A stretch of 34,131 nt of DNA from an uncultured Clostridia bacterium (GCA_947307365.1 CAMZIY010000011.1:1-34131), one strand, 5' to 3'; numbered from the stretch's first letter, positions 24,526 through 32,925 are shown. The notes: generated by a model not told the origin, from the sequence alone. A program made the numbers and translations.

Positions 24526-25042
24526 CCTGACTGTTCTTCCCGCCTGCGGAGAAGCTCCCCTGGATCCCCTCCTTCCCGTTGACGAAGCCGTAGCCATGGT
24601 GGCCTTGAGCAAAGCAAGGGACAGCGCCTCCCGCGCGCCAAAAGGTTCACTGGTACTGGGTGCCGATACCATAGTCTGCCTGGAAGGAAAGATCCTGGGC
24701 AAGCCGAAAAACGCTGCGGAAGCCTCCGCCATGCTTCATGCCCTTTCGGGAAAAAAGCATACGGTCTATACCGGAATGGCGCTGATCCAGGATGACCGGG
24801 AGCTGTGGGATACCGCTGCGGCGGACGTTTGGTTCCGTCCCATGGAAGATCCGGAAATCGAAGCTTACATCGCCACCGGCAGTCCGCTGGACAAGGCCGG
24901 GGCATACGGCGCGCAGGACCTCGCCGCCCTGTTCGTGGAACGCATCGAAGGGGAATTTTACACTGTAGTCGGCCTGCCGATGTGCGGGCTGGGAAAGCTG
25001 CTGGCTGCCTTCGGCATCCGGCTTTGGGGTAAAAATGGCTAA
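24449..25042 (+). CDS. maf: Maf-like nucleoside triphosphate pyrophosphatase
   Basis: The 197-residue protein shows the Maf N-terminal signature L-V-L-A-S-A-S-P-R-R-R-D-L-L, G-A-D-T-I-V (catalytic Asp region), and K-P-K-N-A-A-E-A with S-G-K-K-H-T-V-Y-T-G. It also has D-K-A-G-A-Y-G-A-Q-D, typical of dTTP/UTP-type Maf. Maf proteins hydrolyse non-canonical or selected NTPs and in Bacillus influence septation. The ATG at 24449 is required for the complete N-terminal motif, although it lies inside the U32 gene. AGGGA lies a few bases upstream. The maf-mreC-mreD order is conserved in many Firmicutes. Confidence 0.92.
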   Translation: MKRTELVLASASPRRRDLLEMLGLFDLTVLPACGEAPLDPLLPVDEAVAMVALSKARDSASRAPKGSLVLGADTIVCLEGKILGKPKNAAEASAMLHALSGKKHTVYTGMALIQDDRELWDTAAADVWFRPMEDPEIEAYIATGSPLDKAGAYGAQDLAALFVERIEGEFYTVVGLPMCGLGKLLAAFGIRLWGKNG

Positions 25043-25880
25043 GTTTTTCAAGACCGCAGGCATAGTCGTATTGATCCTTCTGGTACTTGTCCTCCTGCTT
25101 ACGGGTATCGGCAGACTGTTGGGGGGCGCCTCTCCCCTGTCTCAGTTCCTGCAGGCTGCCCTGTCCCCGGTGGATAAATTGCTTGGCAGCGGGGTTGCCA
25201 AGCTGGAAGACATATATGGATATATGCATGATTACGACCAGCTGAAGGAAGAGAATGCCGCGCTCAAAGCCCGGATCGCGGAAATGGCGAACGAGGTGCG
25301 GCGCAGTCAGGATGCCAACGAGGAAAACGAGCGCCTGCGCACCCTGCTGAATCTGCAGCGCGCTCACATGGACTATGCCATGGTGGACGCCAACCTCATA
25401 TCCTGGTCTACCTCCAGTTGGAGCAGCGCATTCAATATCGACCGAGGCAGCCGGGATGGCATCGAGGCCGGCGACTGTGTGATCACAGAGTGCGGCTATC
25501 TGGTGGGCATCGTGACGGAATGTGGCAGGTACTCCTCCACTGTACGCACCCTGCTGGATCCGCGCAGCGCGGTTGCGGCCCGCATGGAAACAGCCGGGAT
25601 CACCGCCGTTGCGGCCGGAGACTTCGCCCTGATGTCACAAGGGCGTCTCAAGCTCACCTATCTGCAGGATGCGGGAGTCCTGATCATCGGCGACACGGTT
25701 TTGACCACCGGCAGCGGAGGGGTCTATCCTTCCGGGCTGGTCATCGGCACGGTGGCTGATCTTCGTCTGGATCAGGGGGGATTCACGGAATACGGCATCA
25801 TGGATCCGGCCGTTGAGCTGGCTTCCCTGCGGCAGGTCTTCGTGATCAGGGGATACGAGGAGGAAAACGATGCGGACTGA
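25035..25880 (+). CDS. mreC: Rod shape-determining protein MreC
   Basis: MreC links the elongation machinery across the membrane and activates PBP2/RodA. The 281-residue protein has a short cytoplasmic start, a membrane helix at about 9-25, and a coiled coil (about 67-110, K-E-E-N-A-A-L-K-A-R-I). A periplasmic-type double beta-barrel follows, with I-D-R-G-S-R-D-G-I-E-A-G-D, T-L-L-D-P-R-S-A-V-A-A-R and T-G-S-G-G-V-Y-P-S-G. The start overlaps the end of maf by 8 nt, and the end overlaps mreD by 11 nt. mreB is not in the window. Confidence 0.95.
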   Translation: MAKFFKTAGIVVLILLVLVLLLTGIGRLLGGASPLSQFLQAALSPVDKLLGSGVAKLEDIYGYMHDYDQLKEENAALKARIAEMANEVRRSQDANEENERLRTLLNLQRAHMDYAMVDANLISWSTSSWSSAFNIDRGSRDGIEAGDCVITECGYLVGIVTECGRYSSTVRTLLDPRSAVAARMETAGITAVAAGDFALMSQGRLKLTYLQDAGVLIIGDTVLTTGSGGVYPSGLVIGTVADLRLDQGGFTEYGIMDPAVELASLRQVFVIRGYEEENDAD

Positions 25881-26388
25881 GATACTCCGCAGTGCCCTGC
25901 GCACAGCGCTGATCCTGCTTGTGTTCTATCTTCTGCAGGTGATCCTTCTTGCCCGTTTCCGTATCTGGGGCGTCGTCCCTTTGTGTTTTCCCCTGCTGGC
26001 GGTGGCTGCCGGTTTATTCGGCGGCGGCATATGGGGCGGCTGCATCGGTCTGTTTGCCGGCATCATCTGCGACAGTTCGCTGGGTGATTCCGTCCTTCTG
26101 TTTACCGTTCTGCTGACGGTGATGGGGTTCTTTTCCGGGTTCCTGGGAGAGTTCATTATGGCCAGAGGGTTTCCCTCTTTCCTGCTGCTCGGGCTGATCG
26201 GCCTTATTCTGTGTACCGGCATTCAGGCCGTTCTCTTTTCCATGCTGATCCCCACCCCCTGGAGGGTCCTTCTGCTGGCAGCCCTGAAGCAGCTGCTGAT
26301 CACACTTCCCTTTTTCATTCCCGCTTATCTTTCCGTCCGTTGGGCTTTGCGGCCGATCAGGGCCGCCCGAAGAAAAACCACATTTTAA
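25870..26388 (+). CDS. mreD: Rod shape-determining protein MreD
   Basis: The 172-residue, very hydrophobic protein has about five or six membrane segments and the F-G-G-G-I-W-G-G-C-I-G-L-F-A-G-I-I-C-D-S pattern usual for MreD. It acts in the membrane with MreC and PBP2 in lateral wall synthesis. GAGGAGG precedes the ATG, which lies within the last codons of mreC, so translation is likely coupled. Confidence 0.93.
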   Translation: MRTEILRSALRTALILLVFYLLQVILLARFRIWGVVPLCFPLLAVAAGLFGGGIWGGCIGLFAGIICDSSLGDSVLLFTVLLTVMGFFSGFLGEFIMARGFPSFLLLGLIGLILCTGIQAVLFSMLIPTPWRVLLLAALKQLLITLPFFIPAYLSVRWALRPIRAARRKTTF

Positions 26389-26421
26389 GGAGCACAGGTT
26401 TTCTCCTGCCTGAAATACGCC

Positions 26422-28467
26422 ATGAAACGGAATACAAATATCTTTCGCGGACGCAGCGCTCTCCTGGTGGCATTGCCCATGATCCTCGCCTGCGTCGCCC
26501 TATTTGCGCTGTATGATCTGCAGGTAATGAAAACAGATTATTATGCTGCGCAGAGCCGAAACGCCGTTTACAGCACGGAAACGGTAGCAGCCGCCCGGGG
26601 GGAGATCCTCGACCGATATGGACGCGTCCTGGTAAGCAATCGGGTCAGCATGGATGTGACCATCGAACGCAAGCGTCTTGTGGAAGGGGATGATCCCAAC
26701 GGAGCGATCCTGGGACTCATCCAGCTGGTTCAGGCCGCCGGTTATGCGTATACGGATACCATGCCCATTTCCCGGGACGCTCCTTTCGAGTATCTGCAGG
26801 ATGGACAAGCGACGTTCCGGCAATATCTGGATCACTTTGAACTGGAGGAGGACACCTCTGCCGAAGAGCTCCTCACCTGGATGCGCCGGCACTACGCGAT
26901 ACCTGAGTCCTATTCTCCCGCCCAGGCCCGCTCGGCAGCCGGAGTTCGTTGGGAACTGGAGCGGCGGGAGCTTTTTGACGGCGGCACATACATTTTTTCC
27001 TCTGATCTGGACACCACTCTGATCTCAGCCATCTCTGAGCGGACATACCCAGGGGTAAACATCGTCACCAATTCAGCCAGGCAGTACAATACCGCCTATG
27101 CCGCGCATCTTCTCGGCCGGATCGGGCCCATACAGCCGGAAGATAAGGATTATTACCTGGAACAAGGCTATCCCTACAATGCTTCCGTAGGGCTGGAAGG
27201 GGTGGAGAAAGCCTTTGAATCCCAGCTCCATGGAACCAACGGCGTGCGGGTCACCGTCCGGTCCGAGGACGGGCAGGTCATTGACAGCTATTATCAGGAA
27301 GAACCCAAGGCGGGCAGCAATGTCTGTCTGACGATCGATCTGAACTGCCAGCAGGTCGTTGAGGATGCCCTTTCCTCTGAAATCGAAAAAATCAACCGGA
27401 CTCGTATCCAGAATGCTCGGGCAGGCGAAGAAGTGCAGCTGGCCAAGAGCGGCGCTGCCGTTCTGATCCAGGTGGGCACCGGGGATCTTCTTGCCGCCGC
27501 TTCTTATCCTACATATGACCTGTCCAACTACTCCCGGGATTTTGCTCAGCTCATCTCGGATCCAACCAGGCCTATGTTCAACCGCGCCTTTCAGGGCACC
27601 TATGCTCCGGGTTCGACTTTCAAGGTGGTGACCGCCACCGCCGGCTTGAAGGAAGGGGTTATCTCCGCAGATACCAGGATCTATGACCGGGGAATCGTCG
27701 ACGAGTACGAGGGATATACGTATACCTGCTGGATCTATCCCGGCTCCCACGGCACCATCAACGTCCGGGAGGCACTCCAGGTATCCTGCAACTATTTCTT
27801 CTATGTCGTCGGGCGCACCGTGGGGATCGACGTCCTGGACCGATATGCTGCAAACTATGGTCTCGGCCAGGCGACCGGGATCGAGCTGTTCGAAGAAAAA
27901 GGCTCCCTGGCTTCCAAGGAATACAAAGAAAGCGTGATCGGCGAATCCTGGTATGTGGGCGATACGCTTCAGGCTTCCATCGGCCAGTCGTACCATCTGT
28001 TTACACCCCTGCAGCTGGCCTCCTATGCGGCGACCATTGCGTCAGACGGAAAGAGATATGGAGTGCATATCCTCCGTTCCGTCATGTCTGCGGATAACGG
28101 GACCGTCTTGGATCACGTCAACCCGGAGATCCTCAGCGAGGTCGGTGCCGATGCGGCTGTGTACCGGGAGATCAAAGAAGGGATGCTGATGGCTTCCCGT
28201 TACGGCTCCGCTTCCTATGTTTTCCGAAACTATGATATTCCCGTCTGTTCCAAAACCGGTACGGCTCAGGTAAATCTGGACGAAGTGAACAACGCCGTCT
28301 TTATTGCGTTTGCCCCCATGGATAACCCGGAGATCGCTTTGGCGGTGGTTGTGGAAAACGGCGCCAACGGTTATTATCTTGCCGAAGTTGCCAGGGACAT
28401 TTTCGACTGGTATTTTCATCGGCAGACAGAACCGTCTCCCATTCCGGAGGGGCAGTTTCTTCCCTGA
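26422..28467 (+). CDS. mrdA: Penicillin-binding protein 2 (elongasome transpeptidase)
   Basis: This 681-residue class B PBP cross-links peptidoglycan during cell elongation. It has a membrane anchor at about 12-31 and a pedestal with R59-G-E-I-L-D-R-Y-G-R-V-L. The transpeptidase domain carries S398-T-F-K401, S455-C-N457 and K611-T-G-T-A. The usual partner RodA is absent from the window. There is no Shine-Dalgarno sequence directly before the ATG. The nearest strong one (AAGGAG, 26387-26392) is 29 nt upstream and can pair with CTCCT at 26403-26407. No alternative in-frame ATG, GTG or TTG lies between mreD's stop and this ATG. Confidence 0.95.
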   Translation: MKRNTNIFRGRSALLVALPMILACVALFALYDLQVMKTDYYAAQSRNAVYSTETVAAARGEILDRYGRVLVSNRVSMDVTIERKRLVEGDDPNGAILGLIQLVQAAGYAYTDTMPISRDAPFEYLQDGQATFRQYLDHFELEEDTSAEELLTWMRRHYAIPESYSPAQARSAAGVRWELERRELFDGGTYIFSSDLDTTLISAISERTYPGVNIVTNSARQYNTAYAAHLLGRIGPIQPEDKDYYLEQGYPYNASVGLEGVEKAFESQLHGTNGVRVTVRSEDGQVIDSYYQEEPKAGSNVCLTIDLNCQQVVEDALSSEIEKINRTRIQNARAGEEVQLAKSGAAVLIQVGTGDLLAAASYPTYDLSNYSRDFAQLISDPTRPMFNRAFQGTYAPGSTFKVVTATAGLKEGVISADTRIYDRGIVDEYEGYTYTCWIYPGSHGTINVREALQVSCNYFFYVVGRTVGIDVLDRYAANYGLGQATGIELFEEKGSLASKEYKESVIGESWYVGDTLQASIGQSYHLFTPLQLASYAATIASDGKRYGVHILRSVMSADNGTVLDHVNPEILSEVGADAAVYREIKEGMLMASRYGSASYVFRNYDIPVCSKTGTAQVNLDEVNNAVFIAFAPMDNPEIALAVVVENGANGYYLAEVARDIFDWYFHRQTEPSPIPEGQFLP

Positions 28468-28490
28468 ACCGCAGCGGCATCCGGCAATAC

Positions 28491-28519
28491 TTGAGGATTC
28501 CGTACCCACGGCGTATAAT
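28491..28519 (+). promoter_or_regulatory. Promoter of the minD-like/mgsA/hisS/aspS unit
   Basis: TTGAGG (28491-28496) and a perfect TATAAT (28514-28519) have a 17-nt spacer. Transcription would start near 28526. It lies in the 88-nt gap after mrdA, so the downstream genes can be expressed apart from mreCD-mrdA. Confidence 0.75.
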
Positions 28520-28555
28520 GATATATCTTAACGCATGGACAGGAGGTTTCGGCTT

Positions 28556-29275
28556 ATGGGCAAGGTCATCCTGGTGGCTTCCGGCAAGGGAGGCACCGGT
28601 AAATCCACCACTGCCGCAGCGCTGGCCTGCGCCTTGTCGGAACTCGGCCGCCGGGTCGTCTGTCTGGATGCGGACGTGGAGTTGAGAAACCTTGATCTCT
28701 GTCTCGGCCTGAGCGACTGTGCCATGATGGATTACGGCGATGTGCTGGCAGGACGATGCAGTCTGGATGACGCGCTGACGCCTTCTCGGGAGTTTCCCTC
28801 TCTGTTCCTGCTGGCGGCCCCGGTGGAACCGCCCGAGGGCGGAGCCGAGACTCTGATTCCTTCGCTGACCGAGAATTTCGATTACTGTCTGCTGGACTGT
28901 CCCGGCGGTCTCAACACCGCTTCACAGTGGGCGCCATGGGCTGACCTCGCCCTTGTGGTCGCCGCGACGGATCCCTGCAGTCAGCGGGATGCGGCCAGGG
29001 CTGCGCAGGTCCTTGCCGAACATGGCCTGGAAAAAGCCAGACTGCTGATCAACCGCGTATCCCGGCGTTTTCTGCGCAGTACCGAGGCCACCCTCGACGA
29101 TACCATCGACTCTGTGGGTCTGCAGCTGATCGGCTATGTGCCGGAAGACCAAAGCGTCGCTTATGCTCTGGCCTCAGGAAAACCGCTTCTCTCCCTATCC
29201 CGCCGCGGCGCCGCCGCCGCATATCGACGCATTGCGAAACGATTGGACGGACAGTCTGTGCCTTTAAGGAGGTAG
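28556..29275 (+). CDS. MinD-like ParA-family ATPase without C-terminal membrane-targeting helix
   Basis: The 239-residue protein has the deviant Walker A K11-G-G-T-G-K-S-T with the signature Lys11, L-D-A-D40 followed by E-L-R-N-L-D-L, and the Walker B-like D114-C-P-G-G. The overall sequence aligns with Bacillus MinD, including the final S-V-P-L. It then stops, where MinD continues with about 20-25 residues ending in the amphipathic membrane-targeting helix. The start is placed at the ATG at 28556, with AGGAGG (28541-28546) nine bases upstream; an ATG at 28535 has no ribosome-binding site. Division-site placement is the family role. With neither the anchor nor minC/minE nearby, it may be a cytosolic regulator or another ParA-type positioning protein. 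Confidence 0.85.
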   Translation: MGKVILVASGKGGTGKSTTAAALACALSELGRRVVCLDADVELRNLDLCLGLSDCAMMDYGDVLAGRCSLDDALTPSREFPSLFLLAAPVEPPEGGAETLIPSLTENFDYCLLDCPGGLNTASQWAPWADLALVVAATDPCSQRDAARAAQVLAEHGLEKARLLINRVSRRFLRSTEATLDDTIDSVGLQLIGYVPEDQSVAYALASGKPLLSLSRRGAAAAYRRIAKRLDGQSVPLRR

Positions 29276-29278
29276 TTT

Positions 29279-29683
29279 ATGAATATCGCTCTCATTGCTC
29301 ATAACAACAAAAAGGAACTCATGGTGCAGCTTTGCATCGCTTACTGCGGTATTTTTTCCGCCCACAGCCTTTGCTCCACCAACACCACCTCCCGGCTCAT
29401 CACCGAAGCCACGGGCATGGAGGTTCAGAAATACATGTCCAGGAGCCAGGGCGGCATTCAGCAGATCGCAGCCCGCATCTCGTACAATGAGATCGATATG
29501 GTGCTCTTTCTTGCGGATCCGAAGGCTCCGGAATACATGGAGGACATGGGTCTCATCGCCAGACTTTGCGACCAGTACAGTATTCCTTTTGCCTCCAATG
29601 TGGCAACGGCGGAGATGCTGATCATGGGTCTCCAGCGGGGAGACCTGGCCTGGCGTGACATCGTCAACCCGAAAAAACGCTGA
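29279..29683 (+). CDS. mgsA: Methylglyoxal synthase homologue with altered active site
   Basis: The 134-residue protein has the methylglyoxal synthase fold markers: L-I-A-H8-N-N-K-K-E-L, T-T-S-R-L-I-T-E-A-T-G-M, G58-G-I-Q-Q, I-D-M-V-L-F-L-A-D-P and S-N-V-A-T-A-E. Authentic enzymes turn dihydroxyacetone phosphate into methylglyoxal using the Asp of GGDQQ (Asp71 in E. coli) as catalytic base. Here that residue is Ile60, and the codon ATT is clear. The E. coli His98 equivalent also appears to be missing, and Asp20 is Asn9. Catalysis as in E. coli is therefore doubtful; a phosphate-sensing or structural role is possible. The AGGAGG ribosome site lies inside the last codons of the minD-like gene. 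Confidence 0.8.
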   Translation: MNIALIAHNNKKELMVQLCIAYCGIFSAHSLCSTNTTSRLITEATGMEVQKYMSRSQGGIQQIAARISYNEIDMVLFLADPKAPEYMEDMGLIARLCDQYSIPFASNVATAEMLIMGLQRGDLAWRDIVNPKKR

Positions 29684-29710
29684 ACGAACCAGAAAGGAAT
29701 TGACCTGAAC

Positions 29711-31063
29711 GTGGACAAAATCAAACCCAGAACTCTCTCCGGTTTCCTGGAGCTGCTTCCGGACCGGGAGAGTCAGATGCAAGCCATACAGCAGATCCTC
29801 AGAGAAACCTATTCACTGTTTGGTTTTACCCCGATCGATACACCTTTGATGGAGGCCTCTGAAGTCCTCCTGGCCAAGGGCGGCGGGGAGACGGAAAAGC
29901 AGATCTACCGCTTTGAAAAGGGAGACAGCGATCTCTCTCTCCGTTTTGACCTTACCGTTCCTCTGGCCAAATACGTAGCCATGAATGCGGGCCAGCTGGC
30001 TTTTCCCTTCCGCCGGTACCAGATCGGCAAGGTTTACCGGGGCGAGCGGGCTCAGCGCGGCCGCTTCCGGGAGTTCTACCAGGCAGATGTGGACGTCATC
30101 GGAGACGGGACCCTTGATCCGTCCAACGAAGCGGAGATGGTTGCGATCATATGCACCGTTTTCAGCCGCCTCGGCCTGGACCGGTTCCAGGTGCGCATCA
30201 ACAACCGAAAACTGCTGAACGGGCTTTTCTCCTGGCTTGGACTGAGCAATAAAGCCCAGGCGGTGATGACCGCCATCGATAAGCTGGACAAGATCGGCCC
30301 AGAAAAGGTCTGCGCGCTGCTGGTGGAAGATCTGGGCGTTGCTCCGGATATCGCAGAGAAACTCATGAACGTGGTTTCTTCTCCGGATCCTGCCGCCACG
30401 CTGGACTCCCTGGAGGGCTGCGACCCTGCTTTGGACGATGGGATCCGGGAACTGAAGCTGGTGACCGGTCTGCTTCCCTCTTTCGGCGTCCCTGCGGACA
30501 AATGGCGGTTGGATCTCACCATCGCCCGCGGACTGGATTATTACACCGGAACGGTATACGAGACCACCCTTCTGGATCATCCCGAAGTCGGTTCCGTATG
30601 CTCCGGCGGCCGCTATGACGATCTTGCCGCGTATTACACGGACCGGAAGCTCCCGGGCGTTGGAGTGAGCATCGGGGTATCCCGCCTTTTCTTCATCCTT
30701 CAGGATCAGGACCTTCTCCGGGATGAGGCGATCGTTCCGCCCTGCGACGCCCTGGTGATCCCCATGGGCGACGTGCTGGACTGGGCGGTGCAGACTGCTA
30801 CCGTTCTGCGAAATGCGGGTATCCGCAGTCAGATCTACATGGAACAGAAAAAAGCAAAAGCGAAATTTGCTTACGCGGATAAACTCCGCATCCCCTTTGC
30901 CGTTGTGGTGGGTGAAGATGAACGCGATGCCGGGGCCGTCTCCCTCAAGGATCTCCGTACCGGCGAACAGCAGACGCTCTCCCCCGCGCAGGCGGCGGAA
31001 GCAATACATACCGGGCTCCCTGACCGGGGCAAGCCCGTTCAGGAAGGAAGGAAGCAGGAATAA
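29711..31063 (+). CDS. hisS: Histidyl-tRNA synthetase
   Basis: This class II synthetase charges tRNA-His. The 450-residue protein shows the motif-2 region F-R-R-Y-Q-I-G-K-V-Y-R-G-E followed by G-R-F-R-E-F-Y-Q-A-D, the histidine-specific L-D-Y-Y-T-G-T-V-Y-E, and motif 3 with G-V-G-V-S-I-G-V-S-R-L. It belongs to the variant with G-F-L-E-L-L-P near the N-terminus, found in many clostridia. The start is a GTG at 29711, with AAAGGA (29693-29698) 12 nt upstream. Unlike many Firmicutes hisS genes, no T-box leader fits into the 27-nt gap after mgsA. One base separates its stop from the aspS ATG. Confidence 0.95.
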   Translation: MDKIKPRTLSGFLELLPDRESQMQAIQQILRETYSLFGFTPIDTPLMEASEVLLAKGGGETEKQIYRFEKGDSDLSLRFDLTVPLAKYVAMNAGQLAFPFRRYQIGKVYRGERAQRGRFREFYQADVDVIGDGTLDPSNEAEMVAIICTVFSRLGLDRFQVRINNRKLLNGLFSWLGLSNKAQAVMTAIDKLDKIGPEKVCALLVEDLGVAPDIAEKLMNVVSSPDPAATLDSLEGCDPALDDGIRELKLVTGLLPSFGVPADKWRLDLTIARGLDYYTGTVYETTLLDHPEVGSVCSGGRYDDLAAYYTDRKLPGVGVSIGVSRLFFILQDQDLLRDEAIVPPCDALVIPMGDVLDWAVQTATVLRNAGIRSQIYMEQKKAKAKFAYADKLRIPFAVVVGEDERDAGAVSLKDLRTGEQQTLSPAQAAEAIHTGLPDRGKPVQEGRKQE

Positions 31064-31064
31064 A

Positions 31065-32843
31065 ATGACACAGATGCGGACCCATACCTGCGGCGAGCTT
31101 CGAATGGAGCACGTGGGACAGCAGGTGAAACTCTCCGGCTGGCTGGAGAATCTGCGGATCGTTGGAAGCGGCTTTGCCTTTGCCGTTGTCCGGGACTATT
31201 ACGGCACGACTCAGCTGGTGATCGATAACGAGGAGATGCTGAAGACTTTCCGGACCATCACCAAGGAATCCACCATCTCCGTGGAAGGGATCGTACGGGA
31301 GCGGGACTCCAAAAATCCCAAGCAGCCTACCGGTGATATCGAGATCGTTCCGGATAAAGTCGAGGTGCTCGGCCGCTGCCGTTACGGCGAGCTTCCTTTC
31401 GAAATAAACAGGAGCAAGGAAGCCGACGAATCTGCCCGTTTGAAATACCGTTATCTGGATCTGCGGAATCCCGCCGTCAAGGAGAATATCATCCTGCGCA
31501 GCAAGGTGATCTCCGCCCTTCGGCAGGCCATGCAGGAACATGGTTTTCTGGAGATCACCACCCCCATCCTCACCGTTTCCTCTCCGGAGGGCGCCAGAGA
31601 CTACCTGGTCCCGGCGAGAAAACATCCGGGAAAATTCTACGCGCTTCCCCAGGCCCCTCAGCAGTTTAAACAGCTCCTGATGGTCAGCGGTTTTGACCGG
31701 TATTTCCAGATCGCCCCCTGCTTCCGTGACGAAGACGCCCGCGGCGACAGAAGCCCCGGCGAGTTTTATCAGCTGGATATGGAGATGGCCTTTGCTTCCC
31801 AAGAGGACGTCTTCGCCGTGATCGAGGACGTGCTGCCGCCGATCTTCGCAAAATACGGCAAGTATGACATCGCTTCCCAGCCTCCGTTCAGGCGCATTCC
31901 CTATCTGAAAGCCTTGGAAACGTACGGGTCCGATAAGCCAGACCTGCGGATCGATCTGTCCGCCAGGGATGTGACCGGTCTGGTGGCGGACTGCGGCTTT
32001 GAACCCTTTGCCTCCGGAGAGATCAAGGCGATCCCCATTTCCGAATGCAAGCTGACCCGGAAACAGATCGACAAGCTCTTGGCAGACTGCGAGGTCCAGG
32101 CGGGCGCCAAGCCCTATTGGTTCAAGCTGGACGACAAGGGCGTGCTTGCCGGAGGCGTGGCAAAGTTCCTGCAGGACAAGCAGGCTGCTCTTACCGATGC
32201 GCTGGGACTCAGACCGGATACCCTGGTGCTCCTCTGCAGCGGCAAACGGGCACAGGCGCAGAAAACCGCAGGGGTCGCCATCAAGACCTTCGGTCCCGCA
32301 TGCGAAGGGCATTATGATCGGGATCGTTATGAATTCTGCTGGATCGTGGACTTCCCCATGTATGAGATCGGTGAGGAGTCCGGTGAACTGGAGTTCTGCC
32401 ATAACCCCTTCTCCATGCCCAGCGGAGGGCTGGAGACCCTGTTGAAGGCAGAGCGGGGAGAGATCGATCCCCTGAGCATCATGGCGGAGCAGTACGATAT
32501 CGTCTGCAACGGGGTCGAGCTTTCCTCCGGTGCGGTGCGAAATCATGATCCGGAGATCATGATCAAGGCGTTTGAGTTCGTCCGTCTGGGGGAAGAGGAC
32601 GTGAAGGCCCGGTTCCCCGCTATGTACAACGCCTTCTGCTATGGCGCGCCTCCTCATGCAGGCATCGCGCCCGGGGTGGACCGGATGGTCATGCTTCTGG
32701 CCGGGGTGGATACGATCCGCGAAGTGATCCCCTTCCCCATGAACAAGAATGCTCAGGACCTGATGATGGACGCGCCCAATTACGTGGAGCAGAAACAGTT
32801 GGATGAGCTGCATATCGCCGTAACTCTGAAAGAGGAAGAATAA
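31065..32843 (+). CDS. aspS: Aspartyl-tRNA synthetase, alphaproteobacterial-like type
   Basis: The 592-residue class IIb synthetase has an N-terminal OB-fold anticodon domain (about 18-105). Motif 2 is F220-R-D-E-D-A-R-G-D-R-S-P-G-E-F-Y-Q-L-D, and an inserted GAD-like domain lies at about 300-420. The C-terminal part has H-N-P-F-S-M-P-S-G-G-L-E, C-N-G-V-E-L-S-S-G-A and the motif 3 region G-I-A-P-G-V-D-R-M-V. The extra Gly in R-S-P-G-E-F-Y-Q and the F-S-M-P-x-G-G-L-E block are, from memory, typical of alphaproteobacterial AspRS; Bacillus AspRS has R-A-D-R-Q-P-E-F-T-Q. A GGAAG-rich ribosome site lies at the end of hisS. A strong terminator follows. Charging of Asn-tRNA cannot be excluded from sequence. 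Confidence 0.95.
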   Translation: MTQMRTHTCGELRMEHVGQQVKLSGWLENLRIVGSGFAFAVVRDYYGTTQLVIDNEEMLKTFRTITKESTISVEGIVRERDSKNPKQPTGDIEIVPDKVEVLGRCRYGELPFEINRSKEADESARLKYRYLDLRNPAVKENIILRSKVISALRQAMQEHGFLEITTPILTVSSPEGARDYLVPARKHPGKFYALPQAPQQFKQLLMVSGFDRYFQIAPCFRDEDARGDRSPGEFYQLDMEMAFASQEDVFAVIEDVLPPIFAKYGKYDIASQPPFRRIPYLKALETYGSDKPDLRIDLSARDVTGLVADCGFEPFASGEIKAIPISECKLTRKQIDKLLADCEVQAGAKPYWFKLDDKGVLAGGVAKFLQDKQAALTDALGLRPDTLVLLCSGKRAQAQKTAGVAIKTFGPACEGHYDRDRYEFCWIVDFPMYEIGEESGELEFCHNPFSMPSGGLETLLKAERGEIDPLSIMAEQYDIVCNGVELSSGAVRNHDPEIMIKAFEFVRLGEEDVKARFPAMYNAFCYGAPPHAGIAPGVDRMVMLLAGVDTIREVIPFPMNKNAQDLMMDAPNYVEQKQLDELHIAVTLKEEE

Positions 32844-32858
32844 GGTTTCTGATAAACG

Positions 32859-32900
32859 CAGGCATCCCGATGCAGCCGCATCGGGATGCCTGTTTATTCT
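32859..32900 (+). terminator. Intrinsic terminator after aspS
   Basis: A perfect 15-bp stem (32859-32873 with 32878-32892) with a 4-nt loop is followed by a T-rich tail (TTTATTCT). It ends the minD-like/mgsA/hisS/aspS unit and faces the converging methyltransferase gene. Confidence 0.92.
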
Positions 32901-32925
32901 GTTTCCCGGAATGATGGTCCGCCGG

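Noticed and set aside
30945..32813. 622-codon frame opposite hisS/aspS
   Set aside because: It spans the junction of two unmistakable synthetase genes on the other strand and encodes no recognisable protein.
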